Source of the DNA: Opitutus terrae PB90-1 | GTDB taxonomy: Bacteria; Verrucomicrobiota; Verrucomicrobiia; Opitutales; Opitutaceae | Length of the DNA: 64,000 bases | Direction: 5' to 3' | Assembly: GCF_000019965.1 (NCBI RefSeq) | Contig: NC_010571.1 | Coordinates: 2,365,001 to 2,429,000 of the forward strand | In this document: positions 24,138 to 31,818 of the stretch, piece by piece | How positions within the stretch are numbered: the stretch's first letter is position 1 | How the letters are laid out: every line of letters begins with the position of its first letter | Position numbers and translations under genes: made by a program | Notes under the pieces: model-generated | What the model saw: only the letters and a program-made list of their open reading frames with translations | The model's database searches: none | What the model was told of the DNA's origin: nothing

Positions 24138-25484
24138 TCAAATCGGCAGCCGCAGCCGGGCGACACTGCCGGTGTGACCGTCGTCGCGGCTTTCGAGCGT
24201 GAGCGTGCCGCCGTGGTTTTCCGCGATTTGGCGGCAGAGCACCAGCCCGATGCCGGAGCCTTCCGGCTTCGTCGTGAAGAACGGCACGAAGAGATTGCCC
24301 GAATTGGCGATGCCTGGACCGTCATCGACCACGGCGATCTCGATCTGGCCGGGAAGTTTTTTCCATTCGACGCAGATCCCGCCGTTCTCCCGGCCGGCCG
24401 TGGCCGCTTCGAGCACGGCGTCGACCGCGTTTTTCAGCAGGTTGATCAGGACCTGTTCGATCTGGGCGGCGTCGCAGGACAACGTGAGTGGCGGGCCGCC
24501 GACGACGGTGACGGGGCGGCGGGTTTCGAGCGCGGTGACGCGGCTGACGAGCGGAGCCACCTCGCACGGTGCGCGGCTCGGAGCGGGTAGTCGGGCGAGT
24601 CGCGCGTAGGCTTGCATGAACCGGCTCAACCCCTCGGCACGCGAAGCGATGATCTCGAGGCCCGAGCGCATGTCGTCCTCCCAGTCCGGCGCGCGCTGCT
24701 CGCGTTTCAGAATGCTGCCGAGGCTGCCGGCGATCGATTTGATCGGAGCGAGCGAGTTGTTGAGCTCGTGGCCGAGCACGCGCACCAGCCGCTGCCACGC
24801 GCGGAGCTCTTCTTCGCGCAGCGTGCGGCTGAGATCGGCGATGACGATGAGGTGATGCGGACGGCCGCCCTCGCGGAACAAGCTGCGGCGCATCCCCCAG
24901 CGGCCGGAGCCGCCGGGGAACGTGGTAGCGAGAATCCGCGTGGGCTCGCCCGTGAGGCATTCCTCGAGACCCAACTCGGCGGCGCCGCGGCCGAGGATTC
25001 GCTCGGCGGGTTTGTTGAGCAGGAGCTGGCCGGCGTGGTTGGCGAGACGGAGTTTGCCCTCAGCATCGAAGGCGAACACGGCGACTTCGATTTCCTCCAT
25101 CACGGTGCGAAGCAGCGCGGTGGCCTCGAGCGCGCTGAGCCGCTGCTCCTGCAACGTGCGACTGAGCGTGTTGATTTCGGCCATGACATCGCCGAGCGGT
25201 TCGTCGCGGCGGGCGTCGCGCGCGCGGACGGAGAAATCGCCCTCGCGAAGCGCCGAGAGAAGATTCGCCATCGTCTGCAGCGGGCGGATGACGCGGACCT
25301 GCACGGCGGCGGCGAAGCCGAGCCAGCAGCCGACGATGAGCAGCCCGAGCGTCCACTGGAGCTTGGCGCTGTAGCCGCCGATCCAGAGCAGGATGAGTGA
25401 AATCGCGACCGCCGGCAGCCCGGCGGCGAGCGCCTGGAAAAACACGACCTGTTCGTGAGAAAACCGGTGGTGGCGTTTTGCCAT
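24138..25484 (-). CDS. Membrane sensor histidine kinase (NtrY-like)
   Basis: 448 residues. Two membrane helices at about 13-36 and 43-61 with almost no periplasmic loop, a HAMP linker at about 62-115, a PAS-like domain at about 125-220 (VAVFAFDAEGKLRLANHAGQ), the HisKA box with the phospho-accepting histidine at about 239 (LGHELNNSLAPIKS), and an HATPase domain with the N box LLKNAVDAVLE, G1 DDGPGI and G2 GSGIGL. The H-E-L-N-N form of the H box is typical of NtrB/NtrY-type kinases that pair with sigma-54 activators, which fits the regulator gene at 25951-27321. With so short a loop between helices, it probably senses something in or near the membrane or in the cytoplasm, for instance envelope stress or transporter state (inference). 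Confidence 0.92.
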   Translation of the reverse strand: MAKRHHRFSHEQVVFFQALAAGLPAVAISLILLWIGGYSAKLQWTLGLLIVGCWLGFAAAVQVRVIRPLQTMANLLSALREGDFSVRARDARRDEPLGDVMAEINTLSRTLQEQRLSALEATALLRTVMEEIEVAVFAFDAEGKLRLANHAGQLLLNKPAERILGRGAAELGLEECLTGEPTRILATTFPGGSGRWGMRRSLFREGGRPHHLIVIADLSRTLREEELRAWQRLVRVLGHELNNSLAPIKSIAGSLGSILKREQRAPDWEDDMRSGLEIIASRAEGLSRFMQAYARLARLPAPSRAPCEVAPLVSRVTALETRRPVTVVGGPPLTLSCDAAQIEQVLINLLKNAVDAVLEAATAGRENGGICVEWKKLPGQIEIAVVDDGPGIANSGNLFVPFFTTKPEGSGIGLVLCRQIAENHGGTLTLESRDDGHTGSVARLRLPI

Positions 25485-25523
25485 TGCGATAGGCGTTAAG
25501 CGATAGGCGATAGGCCAGCCGGC

Positions 25524-25877
25524 TCAATTCTCGAGTCTGCGGATGAAGGCTCCGAGCATCCGGCGCAGCTGCAGAATCTCGCCAGCCAGTCTGGCAGCGT
25601 TTGGTGCGTCGATGTAGCCGAGGTCACTTGCGAGCAGAATGTGGTAGTCGAGCTCGCAGGCAGAACCAAGAGCGATGTTGAGAAAACGCTTTAGCTCTGC
25701 GTCACCCTCTCGCCCGCAGCCTTCTGCGATGTTGGCCGGCACCGACGATGCGGCGCGACGAATCTGAGAGGTCAGTCCGAAGAGCTCTTCTTTGGGGAAC
25801 GTTTTGGTGAGGCGGTAGGCTGAGAGAGTCACCGCGTGGCCGTGCTTCCACGTATTGAGTTGGCGGTAGTCTTTCAT
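25524..25877 (-). CDS. Four-helix bundle protein (S23/23S rRNA-intervening-sequence family)
   Basis: 117 residues from ATG at 25877 (a TTG three codons upstream is possible). The sequence carries the family core KDYRQLNTWKHGHAVTLSAY, FPKEELFGLTSQIRRAASSV, PANIAEGCGRE and a helix with ALGSACELDYHILLA. Proteins of this family are small helical bundles that form pentamers and are often encoded inside 23S rRNA intervening sequences or scattered singly in genomes of this group; function is unknown. Here it is wedged between a kinase gene (39 bp) and its regulator gene (73 bp) on the same strand, flanked by short repeats (GCGATAGGC, CTACAGCCTA). It may be a mobile or inserted element rather than part of the signalling pathway. 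Confidence 0.88.
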   Translation of the reverse strand: MKDYRQLNTWKHGHAVTLSAYRLTKTFPKEELFGLTSQIRRAASSVPANIAEGCGREGDAELKRFLNIALGSACELDYHILLASDLGYIDAPNAARLAGEILQLRRMLGAFIRRLEN

Positions 25878-25950
25878 GACCGCCAATCTCTAGTTGGCTC
25901 ATGCTTCCGCCTACAGCCTAAAGCTTACAGCCTACTGCGCGCGATAGCGC

Positions 25951-27321
25951 TCACAGCCCGTACTTTTCCAGCCGGCGGTAGAAGGCGCTGCGGCTGAGGC
26001 CGAGCTCTTCGGCGGCGCGACGGGCGTTACCGTCGCAACGCGCGAGGGTCTTCTTGATCAAATACGCTTCGACTTCCTCGATGCTCATCTCGTCGAGCCG
26101 CGGCGTGGCATCGCGACCGACGGTGAGCCCGAGATCGGGTGCGCGGACGACCTTGCCCTGCGCCATCAACACGCCGCGCTCGACCGCGTGATCGAGCTCG
26201 CGGACGTTGCCGGGCCAGCCGTAGTCGCGCATCGCCTGCACGGCGGCTTCGTCGAAGCCGGTGACGGGCTTCCGGTAACGCTCGACGTGCGATTTTAGGA
26301 AATGCTGAGCGAGCAACTCGATGTCCTCGCGCCGCTCGCGCAGCGGGGGAAGATGAAGGTGGATCGTGTTCAGCCGGAACAGCAGATCCTGGCGGAATTT
26401 TCCGGCGGCGACTTCCGCGGGCAGATCGGAGTTGGTGGCGGAGATCAGCCGGACACTCGCGTGATACGTGCGCGAGGAGCCGACGCGCTCGAACTCGCCC
26501 GTCTCGATCGTGCGCAGCAGCTTCGCCTGCTGGCTCATCGGAATGTTGCCGATCTCGTCCATGAACAGCGTGCCGCCGTCGGCGAGTTCGAACCGGCCGG
26601 CGCGGTCGTTCTTCGCGTCGGTGAACGCGCCGCGGACGTGGCCGAAGAGTTCGCTTTCGAACACGCCCTCGGGCAGTCCGCCCATGTTGACCGAGATGAA
26701 AGGTTTGCCGGCCCGGCGCGAAACGGAGTGCAGCGCCTGCGCGACGATGCCCTTGCCAGTGCCGTTTTCGCCGGTGATCAGGATGTTCGCGTCGGACGGA
26801 CCCACGCGGGCGATGACATCGAGCACGGGACGCATCGCGGCGGATTGCGCGATGAGCGTCGGGCCGCCTTTGCCGCGGAGCAGTTGATTTTCCTCCTGCA
26901 ACCGCTGGTAGGCGCGGACGGCGCTGCCGAGCGCGATCTGGTTCTTGACGATCGCGAGCAGCCGCGGGTTGTCCCAGGGCTTGGTGATGAAGTCGCGCGC
27001 GCCGCGGCGCATCGCTTCGACCGCGACGTCGACGCTGGCCCAGGCGGTCATGACGACAACGGGCAGCGAGCCGTCGATCGCTTGGACCTTGTTGAGCAGA
27101 TCGAGCCCTTCCTGACCGGACGTCGTATCGCGCGTGTAGTTGAGGTCCATCAGGACCAGCGCGAAATCCTTGGCCTCAATCGCCTTGATGACGGCGGCGG
27201 GCGACTTGACGGCCTCGATCTGGTAGCCCTCCGATTTGAGGAGGAGGCGGAGGGCTTCGAGGACATCGGGCTGGTCGTCAGCGATGAGGATGCGGGACGC
27301 TGGAGAGTCCGGGGGTAGCAT
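25951..27321 (-). CDS. NtrC-family sigma-54 enhancer-binding response regulator
   Basis: 456 residues from the ATG at 27321; a longer frame begins at 27444, but the receiver domain starts only after residue 42 of it. Receiver domain at about 10-125 with acidic DD at 15-16, the phospho-accepting Asp at about 59 (LVLMDLN) and the K of ITKPW near 114. AAA+ domain at about 155-390 with Walker A GENGTGKG (184-191), the sigma-54 contact loop as GAFTDA (231-236, in place of the classical GAFTGA), Walker B GGTLFMDEIGN, and an arginine-finger region FRQDLLFRLN. A Fis-type helix-turn-helix is at about 425-456 (NARRAAEELGLSRSAFYRRL). It should bind palindromic sites and activate sigma-54 promoters after phosphorylation by the kinase at 24138-25484. 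Likely targets are the four promoters in this window, including its own. Confidence 0.94.
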   Translation of the reverse strand: MLPPDSPASRILIADDQPDVLEALRLLLKSEGYQIEAVKSPAAVIKAIEAKDFALVLMDLNYTRDTTSGQEGLDLLNKVQAIDGSLPVVVMTAWASVDVAVEAMRRGARDFITKPWDNPRLLAIVKNQIALGSAVRAYQRLQEENQLLRGKGGPTLIAQSAAMRPVLDVIARVGPSDANILITGENGTGKGIVAQALHSVSRRAGKPFISVNMGGLPEGVFESELFGHVRGAFTDAKNDRAGRFELADGGTLFMDEIGNIPMSQQAKLLRTIETGEFERVGSSRTYHASVRLISATNSDLPAEVAAGKFRQDLLFRLNTIHLHLPPLRERREDIELLAQHFLKSHVERYRKPVTGFDEAAVQAMRDYGWPGNVRELDHAVERGVLMAQGKVVRAPDLGLTVGRDATPRLDEMSIEEVEAYLIKKTLARCDGNARRAAEELGLSRSAFYRRLEKYGL

Positions 27322-27352
27322 GGGCAGAGTCACGAAGCAGGGCGGAGGCGAG

Positions 27353-27595
27353 TCAAGCGGCGAGGCGGAGGACCTCGCACGCAGCGCTGTGGCCGCAACG
27401 GGCGCGGGCCATCGTGATCCGCGAGCGGCGCGAATAGTCGGCAACCGAGATCAGGCCGAGCAGCACGAGGGAAAAGAGTCCGATCAGCGTGCCGCCATCG
27501 AGCGCGGAGAGGATGCGGATGTTAAAGAACTCGGCGATCGCGAGGCAGGGAACGGAGATCGCGGCGAGGAGGGCGAGGGTCTTGGAGGATTTCAT
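27353..27595 (-). CDS. Small membrane protein (80 aa) heading the regulatory operon
   Basis: 80 residues with two hydrophobic segments: about 5-24 (KTLALLAAISVPCLAIAEFF) and about 35-52 (GGTLIGLFSLVLLGLISV), then a basic tail with two cysteines (YSRRSRITMARARCGHSAAC). It belongs to no family I recognise. It starts 39 nt after the predicted sigma-54 transcription start and ends 31 bp before the regulator ATG, so it is probably co-transcribed with the regulator. A small membrane protein directly before a two-component pair may act as a sensor accessory or feedback element, but that is a guess from position. The first segment could instead be an uncleaved signal peptide. Confidence 0.6.
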   Translation of the reverse strand: MKSSKTLALLAAISVPCLAIAEFFNIRILSALDGGTLIGLFSLVLLGLISVADYSRRSRITMARARCGHSAACEVLRLAA

Positions 27596-27643
27596 GGGAG
27601 GTGTGGTTTTGTGTGGTTGGGATTGTGGGTGGTGCGAATGCTT

Positions 27644-27660
27644 TTGCACGGTCCGTGCCA
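27644..27660 (-). promoter_or_regulatory. Sigma-54 (-24/-12) promoter for the small protein/regulator/kinase genes
   Basis: Minus strand reads TGGCAC-GGACC-GTGCAA, the best match to the sigma-54 consensus in the window apart from the adaptor promoter. GG and GC are 10 nt apart. The predicted start is about 27634. The core GCACGG-T-CCGTGC is itself palindromic. Two activator-like palindromes start 78 and 100 bp upstream. Confidence 0.75.
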
Positions 27661-27737
27661 ACTGTTCCAAACCCGAGTAAGTCATTGATCGACAGCGTGT
27701 GGTGGCCGAGACGCGTTTTTCGGGCGCCCGAAGTTTC

Positions 27738-27751
27738 TTCCGCACGTGGGA
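27738..27751. promoter_or_regulatory. Putative activator site, TTCC-GCACGT-GGGA
   Basis: Near-match to TCCC-N6-GGGA, 22 bp centre to centre (two helical turns) from the site at 27760-27773, suiting cooperative binding of two dimers. It lies in the 279-bp divergent region between the regulatory genes and permease 9. Confidence 0.5.
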
Positions 27752-27759
27752 GCCGGACT

Positions 27760-27773
27760 TCCCAAAAATGGGA
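27760..27773. promoter_or_regulatory. Putative activator site (UAS), TCCC-AAAAAT-GGGA
   Basis: Inverted repeat 100 bp upstream of the T of the -24 element at 27660. It could serve both the leftward regulatory genes and the rightward permease 9, although no convincing sigma-54 element was found facing permease 9. Confidence 0.6.
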
Positions 27774-27874
27774 TCGGCTGCGCGTGGAGTGGAGTGGCCC
27801 CATCGAAATGCCGGCGGAGTGGTTCTACCGCGGGCGAAAGGGCAGTGAGAGGATGGGGCGAATCCTTTGTCGCC

Positions 27875-30295
27875 ATGACTGATCTTCGTTTTGCGCTGCG
27901 CCAGCTGAGGAAATCGCCGGGCTACACTACGATCGCGGTGCTCACGCTCGCGCTCGGGATTGGGCTGAACACCTCGATCTTCAGCGTGCTGAACCTGCTG
28001 CTGTTGGCGCCGCTGCCGTATCCACAATCTGAACGGCTCGTGCGCATTTACGCGAAGACCCCGCAGTCGGATGCGTGGGGACTCACGCCGGTGGCTTACT
28101 ACACGTTGCGCGACGCGAACCCACAGTTCGGCCTGATGGGCGGTTTCCTCTGGTGGGGGGCCACGCTCACTGAGCCGGACCGGCCGGCCGAGGTGCTGGT
28201 GTCGATGCGCGTATCGCCGGAGCTGCTGCCGACGCTCGCGGTGCCGCCGCTGCTTGGGCGGTGGTTCACGCGCGAGGAGGACCTGCCGGGCAGCCCGGTG
28301 ATCATCGTCAGCGAGTCGCTCTGGCGACGCTGGTTCAATAGCGACCCGGACGTGATCGGCCGGAGCGTGCGCGTGGACGGGCAGGCGGTGACGATCGTCG
28401 GCGTGATGCCGGCCAGCATGGCGGCGCCGATCGTTTTCGGCGACGTGGATTTCATCCGGCCGATGGGCCTGACGACCGCAGAGCGTACCAGCCGCGTGGA
28501 GCACTGGATGCACCTGGTGGCGCGGCTGCGGCCGGGGCAGTCGCTGGCGGCGGCCCGGGCGGAGATGGATGCGCTCGCGATCCGGTTGCAGCGCGAACAT
28601 CCGGAAGATTTCGCCCAGCTGGAGTTCAACGTGCTGCCGCTGCACGCTTCGGGGGTGGATCTGGGTAGCCGGCAGGTGACGTGGCTGTCGCTGGGGCTGG
28701 CGGCGTTCGTGCTGGCGATCGCCTGTGCGAATCTGGCGAATCTCCAGCTGGTGCGGGCGAGCGGACGCACACGGGAGTATGCGGTGCGGGCGGCGTTGGG
28801 GGCGTCGCGGGTGCATTTGCTGCGGCCGCTGCTGTGGGAAGGAGCGGTGGTCTCGCTCGCGGGAGGCGTAGCCGGGCTGGTGGTGGCGCGGGTGTGCAAC
28901 GGCTGGATCGGCGCGCACGTGGTGTTCAACAACACGCATGTGGGCCACGCGCTGCCGCTCGACGGCCGCGTGTTGGCGTTCGCGACGATCGCGTCGCTGA
29001 TAACCGGACTCGCCTCAGCCACAGCGCCGGCGTGGTGGATTGCGCGGGGTGCGCCGGGAGCGGCGTTGAAGGAGCAGGGACGCGGCGCGACGGCGAGTCG
29101 TGGACAGCAAACGCTGCGGCGCGGGCTGGTGGTGGCGGAGTTCGCGCTGGCGCTGGTGTTGCTGGCCGGGGCTGGGCTGATGTTGGGCGGGCTGAATCGC
29201 TTTCTGCATCGAGACATCGGCTGGCGACCGGAAGGCATCGTGCACGGGTATGTGCCGACGCAAACGCCGGGGTATGCCCGGGACGATGCGGTGGTGCATC
29301 GATTTTACGAACGCGTGCTCGAGCGGATGCGCGAACTGCCGGGGGTGCAGTCGGCGACTTTTTCATGGGAGTTGCCGATTGCGGGGTACAACAGCGCGCG
29401 GCGATTCGTGGTCGACGGCCGGCCGGCGGCGCAAGCGGGCGACGAGCCGGTGGCGTTTTTCAACGGCGCGTTTCCCGGCTATTTCGAAACACTCGACATC
29501 GCGCTGCTCGCCGGGCGCGACTTCACGCGGCACGACGGGGCGGACGCGCCGCGCGTCGCGATCGTGAATGAATCCCTCGCGCGCGCGTTCTGGCCGGGCG
29601 AGAGTGCGCTGGGTCGGCGCGTGAGCTGGGGCCCGCTGGACGCGCCGGTGTGGCTGGAAATCGTGGGCGTCGTGCGCGACGTGCAGTTCCCGGGCACGCT
29701 GACGCGGCCGGTGACGCAGTTCCAAGTTTATGTGCCCTGCGCGCAGGAAGTGTGGCGGTGGGGGGCGTTTGCGCTGCGGACCAAGGTGGCACCCGAGGCG
29801 ATGGTCGAATCGATGCGGCGCGTCGTGGCTGAGGTGGATCGGGAAATTCCGATGTGGGAGCCGCGCGCGATGACGACCGAGATCGACCGGCGGCTGGCGA
29901 ACTCGACGTTGATCGGTCAGCTGCTCGGGGGAGTGGCCGTGCTGGGGCTCTTGCTCGCGGCGCTCGGAATTTATGGGGTGATTGCCCAGACCGTGGTGCA
30001 GCGCACGCCCGAGATTGGTGTGCGACTGGCGCTGGGGGCGGACGCGCGCGCGATTTATCGGCTCGTGCTCGGCTCGGGGCTGAGACTCGCGGTTGCGGGC
30101 GTGGCGTGCGGGACGATCGGCGCGTATTTCGTGAGCCGGGTGCTGGCAAACCGGATGCCAGAGCTGCCGCCGCCGGGCGGAGCCGTGCCGTTCGGGGCGA
30201 TCGTCGCGCTGCTCGGCGCCGCGCTCGCCGCGTGCTGGCTGCCGGCGCGCCGGGCGATGCGCGTGGATCCGGTGATCGCGCTGCGCTCGGAGTAG
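27875..30295 (+). CDS. ADOP-type ABC transporter permease 9 (divergent from the array)
   Basis: 806 residues from the ATG at 27875. The open frame extends 43 codons further upstream, through the activator-site region, but only MTDLRFALRQLRKSPGYTTI matches the family start. The first helix has [20 protein letters not shown]; membrane block LAAFVLAIACANLANLQLVR; AVRAALGASRVHL; C-terminal YGVIAQTVVQRTPEIGVRLA and ARRAMRVDPVIALRSE. It is closest in these motifs to permease 1 (GLNTS, QRTPEIGVR), and both lie at the ends of the cluster. It is the only permease on the plus strand and has no dedicated ATPase downstream, so it likely uses the shared ATPase. Confidence 0.9.
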   Translation: MTDLRFALRQLRKSPGYTTIAVLTLALGIGLNTSIFSVLNLLLLAPLPYPQSERLVRIYAKTPQSDAWGLTPVAYYTLRDANPQFGLMGGFLWWGATLTEPDRPAEVLVSMRVSPELLPTLAVPPLLGRWFTREEDLPGSPVIIVSESLWRRWFNSDPDVIGRSVRVDGQAVTIVGVMPASMAAPIVFGDVDFIRPMGLTTAERTSRVEHWMHLVARLRPGQSLAAARAEMDALAIRLQREHPEDFAQLEFNVLPLHASGVDLGSRQVTWLSLGLAAFVLAIACANLANLQLVRASGRTREYAVRAALGASRVHLLRPLLWEGAVVSLAGGVAGLVVARVCNGWIGAHVVFNNTHVGHALPLDGRVLAFATIASLITGLASATAPAWWIARGAPGAALKEQGRGATASRGQQTLRRGLVVAEFALALVLLAGAGLMLGGLNRFLHRDIGWRPEGIVHGYVPTQTPGYARDDAVVHRFYERVLERMRELPGVQSATFSWELPIAGYNSARRFVVDGRPAAQAGDEPVAFFNGAFPGYFETLDIALLAGRDFTRHDGADAPRVAIVNESLARAFWPGESALGRRVSWGPLDAPVWLEIVGVVRDVQFPGTLTRPVTQFQVYVPCAQEVWRWGAFALRTKVAPEAMVESMRRVVAEVDREIPMWEPRAMTTEIDRRLANSTLIGQLLGGVAVLGLLLAALGIYGVIAQTVVQRTPEIGVRLALGADARAIYRLVLGSGLRLAVAGVACGTIGAYFVSRVLANRMPELPPPGGAVPFGAIVALLGAALAACWLPARRAMRVDPVIALRSE

Positions 30296-30358
30296 AATGC
30301 GCGAAGCCGAGGAGACTAACAGGATATCGATCGACACGGGTGTGTCGGCGGCATTTGG

Positions 30359-31276
30359 ATGCGCATCATGCGTTGCTCCATCCCGGCCGGTTCGCACCGA
30401 GGCCGCGTCGCAGGATGCGTTGTCGTCATGCTGGGCTGCCTCCTGGGTGGATTCTCGGCGCTCGGTCGCACCGAACCGGGACCGAATGCGGTGGAGAAAG
30501 CCGCAGCCGATGTGTGGCCGAACGGCGCGGCGTGTGCGGTGTCGCTAAGCTACGACGACGCGGTGCCCGTGCATCATCAGCGCGTGGCGCCCTTGCTGGA
30601 GCAGCACGGGCTGCGAGGGACGTTTTACCTCCTGGTGCGAGCCATCGACAATGTTGACGCCTGGAAAGCGGTCGCGGCGCACGGGCACGAACTAGGCAAT
30701 CACTCGCTATTCCATCCCTGCCGGCGCGATGCAGGGAACGCGGGTTGGCTGGCGAAGCACTACGATCTCGCGGATTACACGCCGGGACGGTGGCGCGACG
30801 AACTCGCGGTGGCCAACGCGTTTCTCGCGTTGCTCGATGGCGGCAAGCCGCGCACGTTCGGCAACACCTGCACGCACCTGACGATTGGCCGCGGTGCGCA
30901 AGAGCAGCCCATGGATCCAATCCTCGCGGAGCTGTTTGTTGCGGCGCGTGGCAACATCACCCACCGGCTTGTCGATCCGGCGCATCCGGCTTTCACTCGG
31001 CTGGGACACTACGTGGGCGACGGCAAGACGTTCGCGCAACTGCGGCAGGAGATTGAAGCGGCCCGCGCGCAAGGCGGCTGGATCATCTACATGTTCCATG
31101 GCGTCGGCGCGGGCACGCACAACTTGTATGTCGACGACGAGGAGCATCGGCAGCTGATCGAGTGGCTGGATCGGGAGCGCGGCTCGATCTGGACGGCGCC
31201 CGTGGTGGAGGTGGCCCGACATCTCCAAGCTGCGGGCGGACGTAGCGCTGCGCAACCGCAGCGATCAGGCCGGTGA
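30359..31276 (+). CDS. Secreted polysaccharide deacetylase (NodB/CE4 fold)
   Basis: 305 residues. An N-terminal hydrophobic stretch (about 17-34, RVAGCVVVMLGCLLGGFSAL) suggests export; a cysteine near its middle makes a lipoprotein possible. The NodB motif 1 is SLSYDDAVPVH at about 62-72 (the first Asp as base, the second as metal ligand) and motif 2 is HELGNHSLFHPC near 115-126 (both histidines as metal ligands). The region IIYMFHGVGAG near 240 matches the late motif with the catalytic His. Family role: removal of N- or O-acetyl groups from cell-wall or other polysaccharides. It begins 63 bp after permease 9 on the same strand, so read-through is possible. An in-frame ATG at 30368 is an alternative start. 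Confidence 0.85.
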   Translation: MRIMRCSIPAGSHRGRVAGCVVVMLGCLLGGFSALGRTEPGPNAVEKAAADVWPNGAACAVSLSYDDAVPVHHQRVAPLLEQHGLRGTFYLLVRAIDNVDAWKAVAAHGHELGNHSLFHPCRRDAGNAGWLAKHYDLADYTPGRWRDELAVANAFLALLDGGKPRTFGNTCTHLTIGRGAQEQPMDPILAELFVAARGNITHRLVDPAHPAFTRLGHYVGDGKTFAQLRQEIEAARAQGGWIIYMFHGVGAGTHNLYVDDEEHRQLIEWLDRERGSIWTAPVVEVARHLQAAGGRSAAQPQRSGR

Positions 31277-31344
31277 TCACGAGCTAGATGTGAGGTGGTC
31301 GTCGTAGAGGTCACTCCCCGGACCAAACAGCTGGCAGACTTCGA

Positions 31345-31364
31345 GGGCGCACCAACGTGCGCCC
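31345..31364. repeat. Small perfect hairpin repeat
   Basis: GGGCGCAC-CAAC-GTGCGCCC, a perfect 8-bp stem, followed by CTACAA, in the 174-bp gap between the deacetylase gene and the next small ORF. The CCCTAC end is shared with larger repeats in the window. It lies close after the deacetylase stop. Confidence 0.45.
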
Positions 31365-31450
31365 CTACAAAGGGGAGAGTTGCGGAAAGGCCGCGGAGCG
31401 CGGTTGGTGCTCGCTTCGGCGGCGGGCGTGTGTAACTCGTGCCGGCCCGC

Positions 31451-31708
31451 ATGAGCTCGAATCCGCCCAATCCTTTGCAGCAGCTGGTCCAATGGCTGGT
31501 GGCGAACACGCGCTTTCCGGCCAGCCGGCTCGATGCGAAGAGCGAGGCGATGCTGTGCATGGCGCGACTGGCTGAGGCGGAGGAAGCGGCGGCCGGCGAC
31601 CGTTTTCTGATCCAGCGGCGCGACGGGGCGAAGGATGCGGCGTTGCGGGCGCACACGCTGCGGCGCTCGCTCGTGCACTTTAAGTGTGACAACAGCGCGA
31701 AGGTGTAG
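31451..31708 (+). CDS. Small hypothetical protein (85 aa)
   Basis: From ATG at 31451 (a GTG four codons upstream is also possible): MSSNPPNPLQQLVQWLVANT at the start, then an alanine/glutamate-rich helical middle (ARLAEAEEAAAGDRFL) and a basic end. No family is recognised. It is probably a helical soluble protein if real. Support comes from a plausible amino-acid composition and position between two genes on the same strand. Against it are the absence of a clear ribosome site and a competing antisense frame. Confidence 0.4.
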   Translation: MSSNPPNPLQQLVQWLVANTRFPASRLDAKSEAMLCMARLAEAEEAAAGDRFLIQRRDGAKDAALRAHTLRRSLVHFKCDNSAKV

Positions 31709-31818
31709 GCGGTCGGGCAGCGCGGCGGTGGACCGCGGAGACTTGACAGAGCCGGCTCGCGGGGCTGGACCGTTGGTGTAACTTCCGGGCACCTATCCGG
31801 GTTGTAGCGCCATCGCCT

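Noticed and set aside
27796-27874. A sigma-54 promoter facing permease 9
   Set aside because: The best candidates (GTGGCCCC...ATGCC and GTGGTTC...CGGGC) have GG-GC spacings of 12 and 11 nt rather than 10 and poor flanks, so I do not call them.
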